A stretch of DNA of 64,000 bases from Microbacterium hatanonis (GCF_008017415.1 NZ_VRSV01000002.1:682001-746000), one strand, 5' to 3'; numbered from the stretch's first letter, positions 1-9,710 are shown. Translations and numbers: made by a program. Notes: generated from the sequence alone by a model not told the origin.

Positions 1-225
1 CCCCGCGATCGGGGTGGTGACGGCGGCGGCGAGCAGCGTCGAGGTGACGACCCAGGCGGTGTCGTCGCGCGAGGCGTTCAGCAGTTCGGGCAGCTGCGTC
101 TGGATCGGCACGACCAGCGTGAACATGAACGACGAGCAGAGTCCGGCGACGGCCAGGACGGCGATCACGGCCCACTGCGGCGAGCTTCGCGTCAATCGCT
201 TCCGTGCGTTCTCGTCTCGGCCCAC
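1..225 (-). CDS. MFS transporter, N-terminal part (cut by window edge)
   Basis: Only the first 75 codons are present; the gene runs off the left edge. After a short basic N-terminus (ENARKRLTR) comes a hydrophobic helix (AVIAVLAVAGLCSSFMFTL), then VPIQTQLPELL, then DTAWVVTSTLLAAAVTTPIAG, the start of helix 2. Helix 1 followed by a VPIQ..LP loop and a TAWV..TLLA helix is typical of the DHA2/EmrB-QacA drug-efflux branch of the major facilitator superfamily, but the substrate cannot be told from this fragment. The GTG start at 225 was chosen because TAACCT lies 7 bases upstream, fitting a leaderless transcript, and because it keeps the basic N-terminus. Confidence 0.8.
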   Translation of the reverse strand, partial: MGRDENARKRLTRSSPQWAVIAVLAVAGLCSSFMFTLVVPIQTQLPELLNASRDDTAWVVTSTLLAAAVTTPIAG

Positions 226-232
226 TGACCCC

Positions 233-238
233 AGGTTA
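233..238 (-). promoter_or_regulatory. -10 element, leaderless MFS gene
   Basis: TAACCT on the minus strand, then 7 bases, then the GTG start at 225. The spacing places the transcription start at or next to the start codon, so the mRNA probably has no leader. Confidence 0.5.
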
Positions 239-289
239 GCCGCGCGGCGGCGGGGCAGGGGTCGCCGCCGGCGATGAGAAACTGGGCGC

Positions 290-985
290 ATGCCCGATCC
301 GGCCGGTCTCGACATCCGCGCTCTCGACTCCGTCGACGGGGTGCACGCCGCATCCCGCCTCTTCGACGAGGTGTGGACGGGCGAGCGCTCGACGATGCCG
401 GCGAACATCCTGCGCGCGCTCGAGCACGTCGGAAACTACGTCGTCGGGGTCTTCGATGGCGAGCGGATGCTGGCCGCATCGGCCGCGTTCTTCGGCCCTC
501 CCGCCGAGCGCACGCTGCACTCCCACATCACCGGAGTCCTGCCGTCGGCGCAGGGGCGCGGGATCGGCCGCGCGGTGAAGCAGCACCAGCGCGCCTGGGC
601 GCGCGAGCGCGGGGTGGAGCGGATCACGTGGACCTTCGACCCGCTCATCGCCCGCAACGCGCACTTCAACCTCAGCGTCCTCGGCGCAGACGTCGCCGAG
701 TACCTCGTCGACCAGTACGGGCCGATGGACGACGACGTGAACCGCGGCGATGCGTCCGACCGCATCCTCGTGTCGTGGGCGGTCGCTCCGGCGGAGGCTC
801 CGGCGACGGAGGTCGTCGAGGCGGTCGCGATCCCGCGCGACATCGAGACGCTCCGCCGGGCAACGCCTGCGGATGCTGCGCGGTGGCGCGCCGGCGTCCG
901 CGAGCGCTTCCTCGCGCTGACCGCCGAGGGACTCCGCGTCAGCGGGTTCGACCCCGCGCGGGGCTACCTCTTCGCGCGGCGCTGA
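290..985 (+). CDS. GNAT-family acetyltransferase (COG3375-like)
   Basis: A 231-residue protein with the GNAT acetyl-CoA binding motif A, QGRGIGRAVK, at about residues 88-97. It is preceded by the beta-4 strand (HSHITGVLP) and followed by WTFDPLIARNAHFN, a phrase characteristic of the larger predicted acetyltransferases of COG3375. The acceptor substrate is unknown. Single gene: the MFS gene on its left is divergent and the small gene on its right is convergent. ATG 290 sits 6 bases after GAAACT, a weak leaderless-type -10. An inverted repeat just after the stop probably ends transcription. Confidence 0.85.
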   Translation: MPDPAGLDIRALDSVDGVHAASRLFDEVWTGERSTMPANILRALEHVGNYVVGVFDGERMLAASAAFFGPPAERTLHSHITGVLPSAQGRGIGRAVKQHQRAWARERGVERITWTFDPLIARNAHFNLSVLGADVAEYLVDQYGPMDDDVNRGDASDRILVSWAVAPAEAPATEVVEAVAIPRDIETLRRATPADAARWRAGVRERFLALTAEGLRVSGFDPARGYLFARR

Positions 986-1016
986 GCGCGCCGCATCCGT
1001 CGTCGACACACCGGAA

Positions 1017-1055
1017 TCGGCCGAGGCGCCCCGCCAGGCGGAGCGTCTCGGCCGA
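1017..1055. terminator. hairpin between convergent genes
   Basis: Arms TCGGCCGAGGCGC (1017-1029) and GCGTCTCGGCCGA (1043-1055) pair at 12 of 13 positions with a 13-base loop. The hairpin lies between the GNAT gene and the convergent small gene, so it likely serves as a bidirectional terminator. No T-tract is present, which is usual at this GC content. Confidence 0.6.
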
Positions 1056-1072
1056 TGCGCGTGTATCGAGCG

Positions 1073-1276
1073 CTATTCGCCGTCGGCCTCGGGGGTGCCG
1101 GGGCCGGGGCGCACCGCCGCGTCGTCGCGCACGTCGATCCGCTTCACGCCGTCGTGCTCGGTGACGTCGATGCGGGGCGCCGCGTCGGCCTCGGTCGATT
1201 CGGGGGCGCTGGTGAGCTGGTCGTGGCGCTTCTCGGCGTCGCTCATTCCGTCGTCCGTCGGTTCCGTGTCGGTCAT
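1073..1276 (-). CDS. small acidic hypothetical protein
   Basis: Encodes 67 residues rich in Asp, Glu, Thr and Ala, with no hydrophobic segment or Cys. It contains the near-duplicate phrases PRIDVTEHDGVKRIDVRDD. ATG 1276 begins 10 bases after the stop of the SDR gene (1287) on the same strand, so the two are probably co-transcribed. I do not recognise a family. It looks soluble and largely disordered, and may be a small helper or stress protein; no function is assigned. Confidence 0.6.
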   Translation of the reverse strand: MTDTEPTDDGMSDAEKRHDQLTSAPESTEADAAPRIDVTEHDGVKRIDVRDDAAVRPGPGTPEADGE

Positions 1277-1286
1277 GGTGTTCCGC

Positions 1287-2096
1287 TTACTTCCCGGCGT
1301 CGCGCCAGGCGTCGCTCTCGAGGTGGGATCCCGCCTGCGGGCCCATCTGCAGCATCCCGCCGTCGACGACCCAGCTCGCCCCCGAGACGTACGCGGCCGC
1401 GGGCGAGGCCAGGAACGCCACGACCGCGGCGATCTCGTCGGGCGTGCCGGGGCGTCCGAGCGGGATGCCGCCGCGGTGCGTCGACTCCGCGTCGGAGGCG
1501 TCCATGTCGTTGATCGGTGTGGCGATCTCGCCCGGCGCCACCGAGTTGGCGGTGATGCCGTAGCGCCCGAGCTCGAGCGCCATGGTCTTGATGAGTCCGC
1601 CGAGGCCGTGCTTGGCGGCGACGTAGGCGCCACTGCCGACGCGCGGCTGGTGCTCGTGCACGCTCGATATGGCGATGAGGCGCCCACCACGACCCGCGGC
1701 GACCATGCGGCGGGCGGCGACCTGCAGGCCGATGAACGCGCCGTCGAGGTTGAGGGCGATGTCCTGGCGCCAGGCGTCGAGATCCATGTCGAGGAAGGGT
1801 CCGCCCGAGCCGCCGCCGGCGTTGTTGACGAAGACGTCGACCCCGCCGAGCTCGTCGGCGAGACCGTCGATCACGCGCCCGGCCGCGTCGAAGTCGGTGG
1901 CGTCGAACCGCGCGACCACAGCGCGTCCTCCGCGGGCGCGCACCTCGTCGGCGGTGCCCTGTGCGCCCTCCTCGTCGGAGTGCCACGTGATGCCCACGTC
2001 GAGTCCGGCCTCGGCGAGGGCGACGGCGGTGGCGGCCCCGATGCCGGAGTCCGAGGCGGTGACGATCGCGTGGCGGGGGGAGAAGTCGGTAGCCAT
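1287..2096 (-). CDS. SDR-family NAD(P)-dependent oxidoreductase (glucose 1-dehydrogenase-like)
   Basis: A classical short-chain dehydrogenase of 269 residues, the usual family length. It shows the cofactor loop TASDSGIGAA near the N-terminus (the first Gly of TGxxxGxG is replaced), the NNAGG motif, a catalytic Ser in ISSVHEHQ, and the YVAAK catalytic Tyr/Lys pair. The C-terminal SPAAAYVSGASWVVDGGM is the standard SDR ending and resembles glucose-1-dehydrogenase-type enzymes. The substrate is not determinable. The ATG at 2096 lies 6 bases after TAGCCT, so the transcript is probably leaderless. A 67-residue acidic gene follows closely. Confidence 0.9.
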   Translation of the reverse strand: MATDFSPRHAIVTASDSGIGAATAVALAEAGLDVGITWHSDEEGAQGTADEVRARGGRAVVARFDATDFDAAGRVIDGLADELGGVDVFVNNAGGGSGGPFLDMDLDAWRQDIALNLDGAFIGLQVAARRMVAAGRGGRLIAISSVHEHQPRVGSGAYVAAKHGLGGLIKTMALELGRYGITANSVAPGEIATPINDMDASDAESTHRGGIPLGRPGTPDEIAAVVAFLASPAAAYVSGASWVVDGGMLQMGPQAGSHLESDAWRDAGK

Positions 2097-2102
2097 GTCA
2101 CG

Positions 2103-2108
2103 AGGCTA
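2103..2108 (-). promoter_or_regulatory. -10 element, leaderless SDR gene
   Basis: TAGCCT on the minus strand, 6 bases upstream of the ATG at 2096; no Shine-Dalgarno sequence intervenes. Confidence 0.55.
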
Positions 2109-2230
2109 AGCCGCGACCCGCGCGCCGGTCCGGGCCTTGCCAGTCCGGGGCCGGGTCACTACCGTGCCGTCGGCGTCATTCCCAGCATCCGTTAACCCTC
2201 CGATAGCCCAGAAGATGCCACGCTCGTCTC

Positions 2231-2446
2231 ATGTCGACCTCCGATGCCTTCCTGCCCGTCCAGGGTGAAGAAACTCTCCGCGATGATGCGCCCCTCGAGC
2301 GGGAGGACGACGATGTCGAAGACGAGAGCGAACCCGACGTGCTGACCGGTGAGCCGTCGGCGGATGCTGCGGACGAGCCGCCCGTCTCGGAGCGCACGGT
2401 CTTCCGCACGCCGACCGGCGAGAGCGCCGACCCGGCGAACGACTGA
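2231..2446 (+). CDS. small acidic hypothetical protein
   Basis: A 71-residue open frame starting MSTSDAFLPVQ, very rich in Glu, Asp and Pro, with no hydrophobic segment. Codon third positions are GC-rich, as in neighbouring genes. It lies alone between the divergent SDR gene and menC, 66 bases before menC. No family is recognised. It resembles the short, intrinsically disordered acidic proteins common in Microbacteriaceae. That it is a real gene rests on codon use and on the lack of a competing frame. Confidence 0.5.
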   Translation: MSTSDAFLPVQGEETLRDDAPLEREDDDVEDESEPDVLTGEPSADAADEPPVSERTVFRTPTGESADPAND

Positions 2447-2500
2447 CGCCGCCGCCTCGGCGACGCCGCCGGCCGGAGCGGTTGCCCAGGCTGCCGCCGC

Positions 2501-2506
2501 TACCCT
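2501..2506 (+). promoter_or_regulatory. -10 element, leaderless menC
   Basis: TACCCT followed by 6 bases and the menC ATG at 2513, the leaderless arrangement seen at many genes here. Confidence 0.55.
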
Positions 2507-2512
2507 GAACGC

Positions 2513-3646
2513 ATGTCTCTCGCGCGTTCCACGGCCCCGGTGCGCCTGTCCGCGGTCGAGCTGCGCGTGCTGCACCTGCCGCTCGTCTCGCCGTTCACCA
2601 CGTCGTTCGGCACGGAGGACGTACGCGAGGTCATCGTCGTGCGTGCGCTCACTGACGGCGGCGACGGCTGGGGCGAGGTCGTCACCCAGCACGCGCCCCT
2701 CTACTCGAGCGAGTACACCCACGGCGCGTGGGACGTGCTGCGCCGCTGGTTGATCCCCGCGCTCCTCGAGCGCCCCGCGGTCTCGGCCGAGGAGGTCGCG
2801 GTCGTGCTGTCGCCCTTCGTCGGCCACCGGATGGCGAAGGCGGGCCTGGAGACGGCCGTGCTCGACGCGGCGCTCCGGGCGGAGGGGCGTTCGTTCGCCG
2901 CTCATCTCGGCGCCGTGCGCGATCGCGTGCCGTCGGGGGTCTCGGTCGGGATCCAGCGCGACCCGGCCGCGCTCGTCGACGCGGTCGGCGGCTACCTCGA
3001 CGAGGGCTACGCGCGGATCAAGATCAAGATCAAACCGGGCCGCGACGTCGGCGACACCGCGGCCGTGCGCGACGCCTTCGGGACGATCCCGCTGCAGGTC
3101 GACGCCAACTCGGCCTACACGCTCGCCGACGCGGAGCTGCTCGCCGATCTCGACCGCTTCGATCTCCTCCTCATCGAGCAGCCCCTGCAGGAGGACGACC
3201 TCGTCGACCACGCGACCCTCGCCCGCCGCCTTCGCACGCCGGTCTGCCTCGACGAGTCGATCGTGTCGGCGAAGGCCGCGGCCGACGCGATCGCGCTGCG
3301 CGCCGCATCCGTCGTCAACATCAAGGCCGGTCGCGTCGGGGGCTATCTCGAGGCCGTCGCCATCCACGACCTCTGCCGGGCGGCAGGGCTCCCGGTGTGG
3401 TGCGGCGGCATGCTCGAGACGGGCATCGGGCGGGCCGCGAACGCGGCGCTCGCCGCCCTGCCCGGCTTCACTCTCCCCGGCGATGTCTCGGCCTCGTCGC
3501 GGTTCTACGCGCGCGACATCGTCACCGAGCCGATCGCGCTCAAAGACGGCCACGTGCGGGTTCCCACAGGCCCGGGCCTCGGCATCGAGATCGACCACGA
3601 GGCGCTGGAGCAGTTCACGGTGCAGCGGGAGACGATCGCCCGGTGA
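2513..3646 (+). CDS. menC: o-succinylbenzoate synthase
   Basis: A 377-residue enolase-superfamily enzyme expected to dehydrate SHCHC to o-succinylbenzoate in menaquinone synthesis. The catalytic residues are visible: a KIKIK strand for the KxK base, metal ligands in VDANSAY, LIEQPL and CLDES, and the second Lys in NIKAGRVGG. The C-terminal WCGGMLETGIGRAANAALAALPGF is typical of MenC type 2 (with N-acylamino acid racemases). No other men gene is in the window. The start is ATG 2513, 6 bases behind TACCCT. The stop overlaps the GTG of the next gene, so the two are translationally coupled. Confidence 0.9.
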   Translation: MSLARSTAPVRLSAVELRVLHLPLVSPFTTSFGTEDVREVIVVRALTDGGDGWGEVVTQHAPLYSSEYTHGAWDVLRRWLIPALLERPAVSAEEVAVVLSPFVGHRMAKAGLETAVLDAALRAEGRSFAAHLGAVRDRVPSGVSVGIQRDPAALVDAVGGYLDEGYARIKIKIKPGRDVGDTAAVRDAFGTIPLQVDANSAYTLADAELLADLDRFDLLLIEQPLQEDDLVDHATLARRLRTPVCLDESIVSAKAAADAIALRAASVVNIKAGRVGGYLEAVAIHDLCRAAGLPVWCGGMLETGIGRAANAALAALPGFTLPGDVSASSRFYARDIVTEPIALKDGHVRVPTGPGLGIEIDHEALEQFTVQRETIAR

Positions 3647-4542
3647 GACGACGGACCGCCCGGCAGCGCGGCGCTGCCCTCCTCGCGGGAGCCCTCGCGC
3701 TGCTGGCGCTCGCGGGCTGCGCCGAAGCCCCGCACCCTTCGCCGTCGGCGACGGCGCTGCCGAACGGCATCACCGCCGCGGTCGTGCAGCTGCGCGGAGA
3801 CGTCGCGGCACGCCAGGCCGAGGTGCAGATCCACAACGGCGCCGACGACACCCTGATCATCGGCAAGGTCGAGCTCGAGGACGACCGGCTCGACGGCCTC
3901 GCCGAGCGGGTCGTCGCCGGCGAGACCGATATCGCCCCCGGACGCACCGTCAACGTCCGCGTGCAGCTGCCTCCGGTGAACTGCGACGCGGCCGACGAGG
4001 GCACGACGATGCTCGAGGTGAAGTTCGCCCTGGGCGCCGCCGACTCCATCGCGCGCATGCCGGTGACCGACACCCTCGGGTTCCTCTCCGACCTCCACCG
4101 CCGCGAGTGCCTCGCCGACGCGCTCGCCGAGGTGGCCGACGTGACGCTCACGGGGTTCACCCCGGCCGACGCCGGTCAGCTCGGCGCTCTCCAGGTGGCG
4201 GTCGCGCCCACCGGCACGGGCACGGCCGAGCTCGTCGCGGTGCACCCGACGCCGCTGCTCATGTACGGCATCGAGGGTGCCGCCGCGAACCACCCGATCG
4301 ACCTCGCCGTCGAGCCGGGCTCCGCCGCGACCGTGCTGCAGATCCCGCTGGCGCCGCAGCGCTGCGATCCGCACGTCGTGCAGGAGGACAAGCGCGGCAC
4401 CGTCTTCACGTTCGACGTCGTCGTCGACGGGGTGGAGGGGCGGGCCGACATCGCGGCCGACCCCGACCTGAAGGCCGAGCTGCTGACCTGGGTCGCCGAC
4501 TGGTGCGATTTCGATGCCCAGGGCACCGACATCCCCGGCTGA
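3643..4542 (+). CDS. putative lipoprotein, unknown function
   Basis: A 299-residue secreted lipoprotein: basic N-terminus (RRRTARQRG), a hydrophobic stretch, and the lipobox LALAGC with the predicted lipidated Cys at about residue 26. The mature part starts with a Ser/Pro-rich linker, then beta-rich sequence with three or four further Cys that could form disulfides. No enzymatic motif is seen. The GTG start overlaps the menC stop (GTGA), so it is made with MenC, but I see no reason to place it in menaquinone synthesis. Function unknown; possibly an Ig-like or binding domain on the outer face of the membrane. Confidence 0.8.
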   Translation: MRRRTARQRGAALLAGALALLALAGCAEAPHPSPSATALPNGITAAVVQLRGDVAARQAEVQIHNGADDTLIIGKVELEDDRLDGLAERVVAGETDIAPGRTVNVRVQLPPVNCDAADEGTTMLEVKFALGAADSIARMPVTDTLGFLSDLHRRECLADALAEVADVTLTGFTPADAGQLGALQVAVAPTGTGTAELVAVHPTPLLMYGIEGAAANHPIDLAVEPGSAATVLQIPLAPQRCDPHVVQEDKRGTVFTFDVVVDGVEGRADIAADPDLKAELLTWVADWCDFDAQGTDIPG

Positions 4543-4562
4543 GCGCGATCCCGCCCCGGAAC

Positions 4563-4568
4563 TAAGAT
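4563..4568 (+). promoter_or_regulatory. -10 element upstream of glyS
   Basis: TAAGAT about 60 bases before the glyS start. Unlike most genes here, this predicts a leader of roughly 50 bases. I see no T-box or attenuator in it. Confidence 0.45.
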
Positions 4569-4627
4569 GGGGGAAGCGGCCACTCGGCTGCTGAACCCCC
4601 GCGTCGCATTCGACCCCTGGAGCCACC

Positions 4628-6013
4628 GTGGCCGAACAGTCCCGCCTTGATAAGGTCATCGCCCTCGCCCGCCACCGCGGGTTCGTCTTCCAGGCGGGCG
4701 AGATCTACGGCGGTTCGCGCTCGGCGTGGGACTACGGTCCGCTCGGCACCGAGCTCAAGGAGAACATCCGCCGCCAGTGGTGGCAGACGTTCGTGCGCGG
4801 GCGCGGCGACATGGTGGGTCTGGACTCGTCGATCATCCTGCCCAAGCGCGTGTGGGAGGCGTCGGGTCACGTCGCGACCTTCACCGACCCGCTCGTGGAG
4901 TGCCTGCACTGCCACAAGCGCTTCCGCGCCGACACGCTCATCGAGGACTTCGAGGCGCGCAAGGGCCGTGCCGCCGAGAACGGCCTGCTCGACGTGCCGT
5001 GCCCGAACTGCGGCACGAAGGGGCAGTACACCGAGCCGCGCTCCTTCTCGGGCCTGGTGAAGACCTACCTCGGCGTCGTCGATGACGAGAGCGGCCTGTT
5101 CTACCTGCGTCCCGAGACCGCCCAGGGCATCTTCGTCAACTTCTCGAACGTGCTCACCGCGTCGCGCAAGAAGCCGCCGTTCGGCATCGGCCAGGTCGGC
5201 AAGGCGTTCCGCAACGAGATCACGCCCGGCAACTTCATCTTCCGCACCCGCGAGTTCGAGCAGATGGAGATCGAGTACTTCACCGCTCCCGACGAGGCGC
5301 AGGAATGGTTCGACCACTGGGTCGAGGCCTGCTGGAACTGGTTCATCGACCTCGGCGTCGACGCCGACAACATGCGCCGCTTCGACGTCCCCGAAGACGA
5401 CCGCGCGCACTACTCGGCCGGAACCATCGACGTCGAGTACCGCTTCGGCTTCCCGGGCAAGGAGTGGGGCGAGCTCATGGGCGTCGCCAACCGCACCGAC
5501 TACGACCTCACGAGCCACTCCGAAGCATCCGGTGCCAAGCTCACCTTCTTCGACCAGACGAGCGGAACCACGTACACCCCGTACGTGATCGAGCCCTCGT
5601 TCGGACTCACCCGCGCGATGATGGCCTTCCTCGTCGACGCCTATCGCGAGGAAGAGGTGCCGAACGCCAAGGGCGGCACCGACACCCGCACGGTGCTCAA
5701 GCTCGACCCGCGCCTCGCGCCGGTCAAGGTCGGTGTGCTGCCGCTGTCGCGCAACGAACGTCTGTCGCCGCTGGCCCGCGAGGTCGCCGACGATCTGCGC
5801 TCGGAGTGGAACGTCGACTTCGACGACGCCGGCGCGATCGGGCGTCGTTACCGCCGTCAGGACGAGATCGGCACCCCGTTCTGCGTCACGATCGACTTCG
5901 ACTCGCTCGACGACCGCGCGGTCACGGTGCGCGATCGCGACACCATGTCGCAGGAGCGCGTGCCGCTCGACGCGCTGCACGGCTACCTCGCCGAGCGCCT
6001 TCGCGGCGCGTAA
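4628..6013 (+). CDS. glyS: glycyl-tRNA synthetase (single-chain, alpha2 type)
   Basis: A class II aminoacyl-tRNA synthetase of 461 residues, the usual length for the homodimeric GlyRS of Actinobacteria. It charges tRNA-Gly in the cytoplasm. Visible signatures are the N-terminal [11 protein letters not shown]...WDYGPLG, a zinc ribbon pair (CLHCHKRF and CPNCGTKG), motif 2 ([21 protein letters not shown]), motif 3 ([14 protein letters not shown]), and a C-terminal anticodon-binding domain starting near KVGVLPL. The GTG start is supported by the conserved N-terminal [13 protein letters not shown]. The gene appears monocistronic, with its own promoter and a palindromic element after it. Confidence 0.97.
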   Translation: MAEQSRLDKVIALARHRGFVFQAGEIYGGSRSAWDYGPLGTELKENIRRQWWQTFVRGRGDMVGLDSSIILPKRVWEASGHVATFTDPLVECLHCHKRFRADTLIEDFEARKGRAAENGLLDVPCPNCGTKGQYTEPRSFSGLVKTYLGVVDDESGLFYLRPETAQGIFVNFSNVLTASRKKPPFGIGQVGKAFRNEITPGNFIFRTREFEQMEIEYFTAPDEAQEWFDHWVEACWNWFIDLGVDADNMRRFDVPEDDRAHYSAGTIDVEYRFGFPGKEWGELMGVANRTDYDLTSHSEASGAKLTFFDQTSGTTYTPYVIEPSFGLTRAMMAFLVDAYREEEVPNAKGGTDTRTVLKLDPRLAPVKVGVLPLSRNERLSPLAREVADDLRSEWNVDFDDAGAIGRRYRRQDEIGTPFCVTIDFDSLDDRAVTVRDRDTMSQERVPLDALHGYLAERLRGA

Positions 6014-6035
6014 GCGCCTGCCGCGCCGGTTCCGA

Positions 6036-6104
6036 GCGTAGGAGATGCCCTCGGCGCAGGCCGATCCGGCGCGGATCGTCCTACGCCGGCTCCTTCTCCT
6101 ACGC
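6036..6104. repeat. family B palindromic element, copy 1
   Basis: Outer arms GCGTAGGAGA (6036) and TCTCCTACGC (ending 6104) enclose inner arms of the type CGATCC...GGATCG. It lies between convergent glyS and the HhH-GPD gene, whose TAG stop is the TAG of the element's own arm. A second copy is at 55667-55731. It may be a bidirectional terminator and/or a mobile REP-like element. Confidence 0.65.
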
Positions 6105-6674
6105 CGACTTCTCCTTCGCGGCGGCCTTCATGGCGCGCTTGTGCTCACGCACCTTCGTGAGCGAGTCGGGGCTGGTGATGTCGGCGACGGAGCGGAACGA
6201 CCCCTCCTCGCCGTAGGGGGCGGATGCTTCGCGCCATCCCTCGCCCGTGAAACCTCGCTGCTTGCCGAGTAGCGCGAGGAAGATCTTCGCCTTCTGCTCG
6301 CCGAAGCCCGGGAGGGACTTCAGCCGCTTCAGCACCTCGGCGCCGGTCGGCTCGCCCCGGGTCCAGATCGCCGCGGCGTCGCCGCCCCAGTGCTCCTCCA
6401 CGGCGGCCGACAGCGCCTGCACGCGACCCGCCATCGACCCGGGGTAGCGGTGCACCGCCGGTGGCGTCTTGAAGGCCTCGGCGAAGGCGTCGGCGTCGTA
6501 GTGCGCCAGAGTCGCCGGGTCGAGCGATCCGATGCGCTCGCGCACCTTCAGCGGCCCCGCGAACGCGGTCTCCATCGCGACCTGCTGGTCGAGCAGCATC
6601 CCGATCAGCAGCGCCAGCGGATCGTTCGAGAGCAGGTCGTCGGCGTCGGGGTCGTCGGTGATGTGCAGGCTCAT
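6099..6674 (-). CDS. HhH-GPD-type base-excision DNA repair protein
   Basis: A 191-residue protein of the small HhH-GPD family (DNA glycosylase fold without an iron-sulfur cluster). A helix-hairpin-helix is visible as LKRLKSLPGFGEQKAKIFLALL at about residues 115-136, with LPGFG as the hairpin; the N-terminal MLLDQQVAMETAFAGP is typical of the family. It is expected to act on damaged bases in DNA; the substrate is unknown. The basic C-terminal end carries KVREHKRAMKAAAKEK. The ATG at 6674 follows CACACT by 6 bases. The stop codon lies inside a family B repeat. Confidence 0.85.
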   Translation of the reverse strand: MSLHITDDPDADDLLSNDPLALLIGMLLDQQVAMETAFAGPLKVRERIGSLDPATLAHYDADAFAEAFKTPPAVHRYPGSMAGRVQALSAAVEEHWGGDAAAIWTRGEPTGAEVLKRLKSLPGFGEQKAKIFLALLGKQRGFTGEGWREASAPYGEEGSFRSVADITSPDSLTKVREHKRAMKAAAKEKSA

Positions 6675-6712
6675 CCCCCCAGTGTGCCGCAGGGCCCCCG
6701 GCGGTGCCCGTC

Positions 6713-6777
6713 AGACTTCACCCGGGGCACGAGACTGCAGGCGTCGCACGCAGTCTCGTGCCCGGGATGACGTCTCG
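6713..6777. repeat. family A palindromic element, copy 1
   Basis: Long imperfect palindrome: outer arms AGACTTCA / TGACGTCT and an inner stem GGCACGAGACTGC / GCAGTCTCGTGCC with a loop containing CGTCGCAC. It lies between the 3' end of the MerR gene and the start of the HhH-GPD gene. Other copies are at 10366, 15295 and 46632. Confidence 0.75.
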
Positions 6778-6792
6778 CCGGGTGCCGGGGGC

Positions 6793-7668
6793 TCAGGTCG
6801 TGAGGGGAGCGTCGAGTTCCAGGGCAAGCTCCATGCTCCGTACAAGTGCGGGGGAGAACTCGTAGGGCATCATCCGGACGGTCTCGGCAAGGCTCGTCGA
6901 CCGGCATGCCGGTGCAGTCGCGGTCCCGTCCTCGGCGGGAGCGGGGTGAGACTCGGCCCCCTCGTCGAACAGGGCGCGTTCGGCCTGCGCCAGGCCGGAG
7001 CTCTCGATGACCGCGTGGAGAGCGGCCTCGAAAGCGCGTCGCTGGGCCGCCACCTCCGCCACGCGGGGGTCGTCGACGGCAACCGTGTCGTCGAGTGACT
7101 GTTCGGCGGCGTCGACCCGGTCTGCATGTTCGCGCAGATCGGGGTGCGTGGCGAGAGCAATGAACCGCGACGCCTGCACGGCCGCGCCGAGCGCGCCGAA
7201 GATCCGCTCGGTCACGAGCAGGGTGTCGAGGTCGTTCTGCCGCAGGGTTCCGTCGGGCAGGTCTGCGAGGCGGTCGCTCACGACGTCGGAGAGCAGGCCC
7301 AACCTGCTGCCCTGAGCCCGCATGCGCTGCACCGTGGCGCGCTGCTGTTCGAGTTCGGCCTGTCGGGCGACGAGGGCCCGCTCGAGGAAGTTCAGGATTC
7401 CGGCGACATCGCTATCGCCGTCGGAGGTGTCGTCCGCGAACGCGTCGCGGATGTCGTCGAGGGCGATGCCGGCGTCGGCCATCCGGCGGATCCACAGCAG
7501 CTGGATCATCTCCTCGTAGCCGTAGCGGCGGCGGTCGTCGCTGCCCCGCTCGGGCTCGGGGAGCAGGCCAATCTGGTGGTAGTGACGGATCGCCCGCGGC
7601 GTGGTGCCGACGAAGGCGGCGGCGCCGCCGATCGTGACCTGACGCGGCGGAATGAAGGATGAGAACAT
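6793..7668 (-). CDS. MerR-family transcriptional regulator
   Basis: A 291-residue regulator. Residues about 10-75 form the MerR winged helix-turn-helix: VTIGGAAAFVGTTPRAIRHYHQIGLLPEP followed by RRRYGYEEMIQLLWIRRMADAGIALDDI. A coiled-coil segment follows (ERALVARQAELEQQRATVQRMRAQ), then a roughly 170-residue effector domain I do not recognise. The ATG at 7668 was chosen because the conserved HTH begins about 10 residues later; a longer frame exists upstream but is unsupported. The gene lies downstream of, and in the same direction as, the carboxylesterase, which it may control together with itself. Confidence 0.88.
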   Translation of the reverse strand: MFSSFIPPRQVTIGGAAAFVGTTPRAIRHYHQIGLLPEPERGSDDRRRYGYEEMIQLLWIRRMADAGIALDDIRDAFADDTSDGDSDVAGILNFLERALVARQAELEQQRATVQRMRAQGSRLGLLSDVVSDRLADLPDGTLRQNDLDTLLVTERIFGALGAAVQASRFIALATHPDLREHADRVDAAEQSLDDTVAVDDPRVAEVAAQRRAFEAALHAVIESSGLAQAERALFDEGAESHPAPAEDGTATAPACRSTSLAETVRMMPYEFSPALVRSMELALELDAPLTT

Positions 7669-7704
7669 GGGGCGGGCCTTCCTGGGTGGGCGCAATACTG
7701 TCAC

Positions 7705-7732
7705 TGCACCACATGACGTCGCGGCAGGTGCA
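7705..7732. promoter_or_regulatory. possible MerR operator
   Basis: TGCACC (7705-7710) and GGTGCA (7727-7732) form an inverted repeat with a 16-base spacer containing TGACGTC, about 40 bases before the MerR start. MerR proteins commonly bind such dyads inside their own promoter. This is based on position and symmetry only. Confidence 0.35.
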
Positions 7733-7826
7733 AGTCCGGTGCGGGGCGGAGGAGGTGACCGGGATGCCGCGGCGGGCGCCGGTCGACGTGAGAGACCGAA
7801 GCGCGCGATGAGCAGGATCGCAGCCG

Positions 7827-9626
<1,800 letters not shown>

Positions 9627-9632
9627 GCCGAC

Positions 9633-9673
9633 CTTTCAATACGTTTCGTATTCAATACAAAACGTACTGAAAG
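9633..9673. promoter_or_regulatory. 41-bp palindromic operator, TetR/esterase
   Basis: Two 20-base half-sites (9633-9652 and 9654-9673) flank a central C. The right half matches the reverse complement of the left at 18 of 20 positions, with CTTTCA(A/G)TACGTTT(C/T)GTATT as the half-site consensus. The site begins 6 bases upstream of the esterase start and ends 25 bases before the TAGGCT of the TetR gene. It is strikingly AT-rich for this genome. It is most simply the binding site of the adjacent TetR protein. Confidence 0.75.
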
Positions 9674-9698
9674 ACGGTCGATCGTGCAATGCGGCGCG

Positions 9699-9704
9699 TA
9701 GGCT
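9699..9704 (+). promoter_or_regulatory. -10 element, leaderless TetR gene
   Basis: TAGGCT followed by 6 bases and the GTG start at 9711. Confidence 0.5.
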
Positions 9705-9710
9705 GACGGG

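Noticed and set aside
4543-4627. T-box riboswitch before glyS
   Set aside because: The leader is only about 50 bases and lacks the T-box core and terminator.
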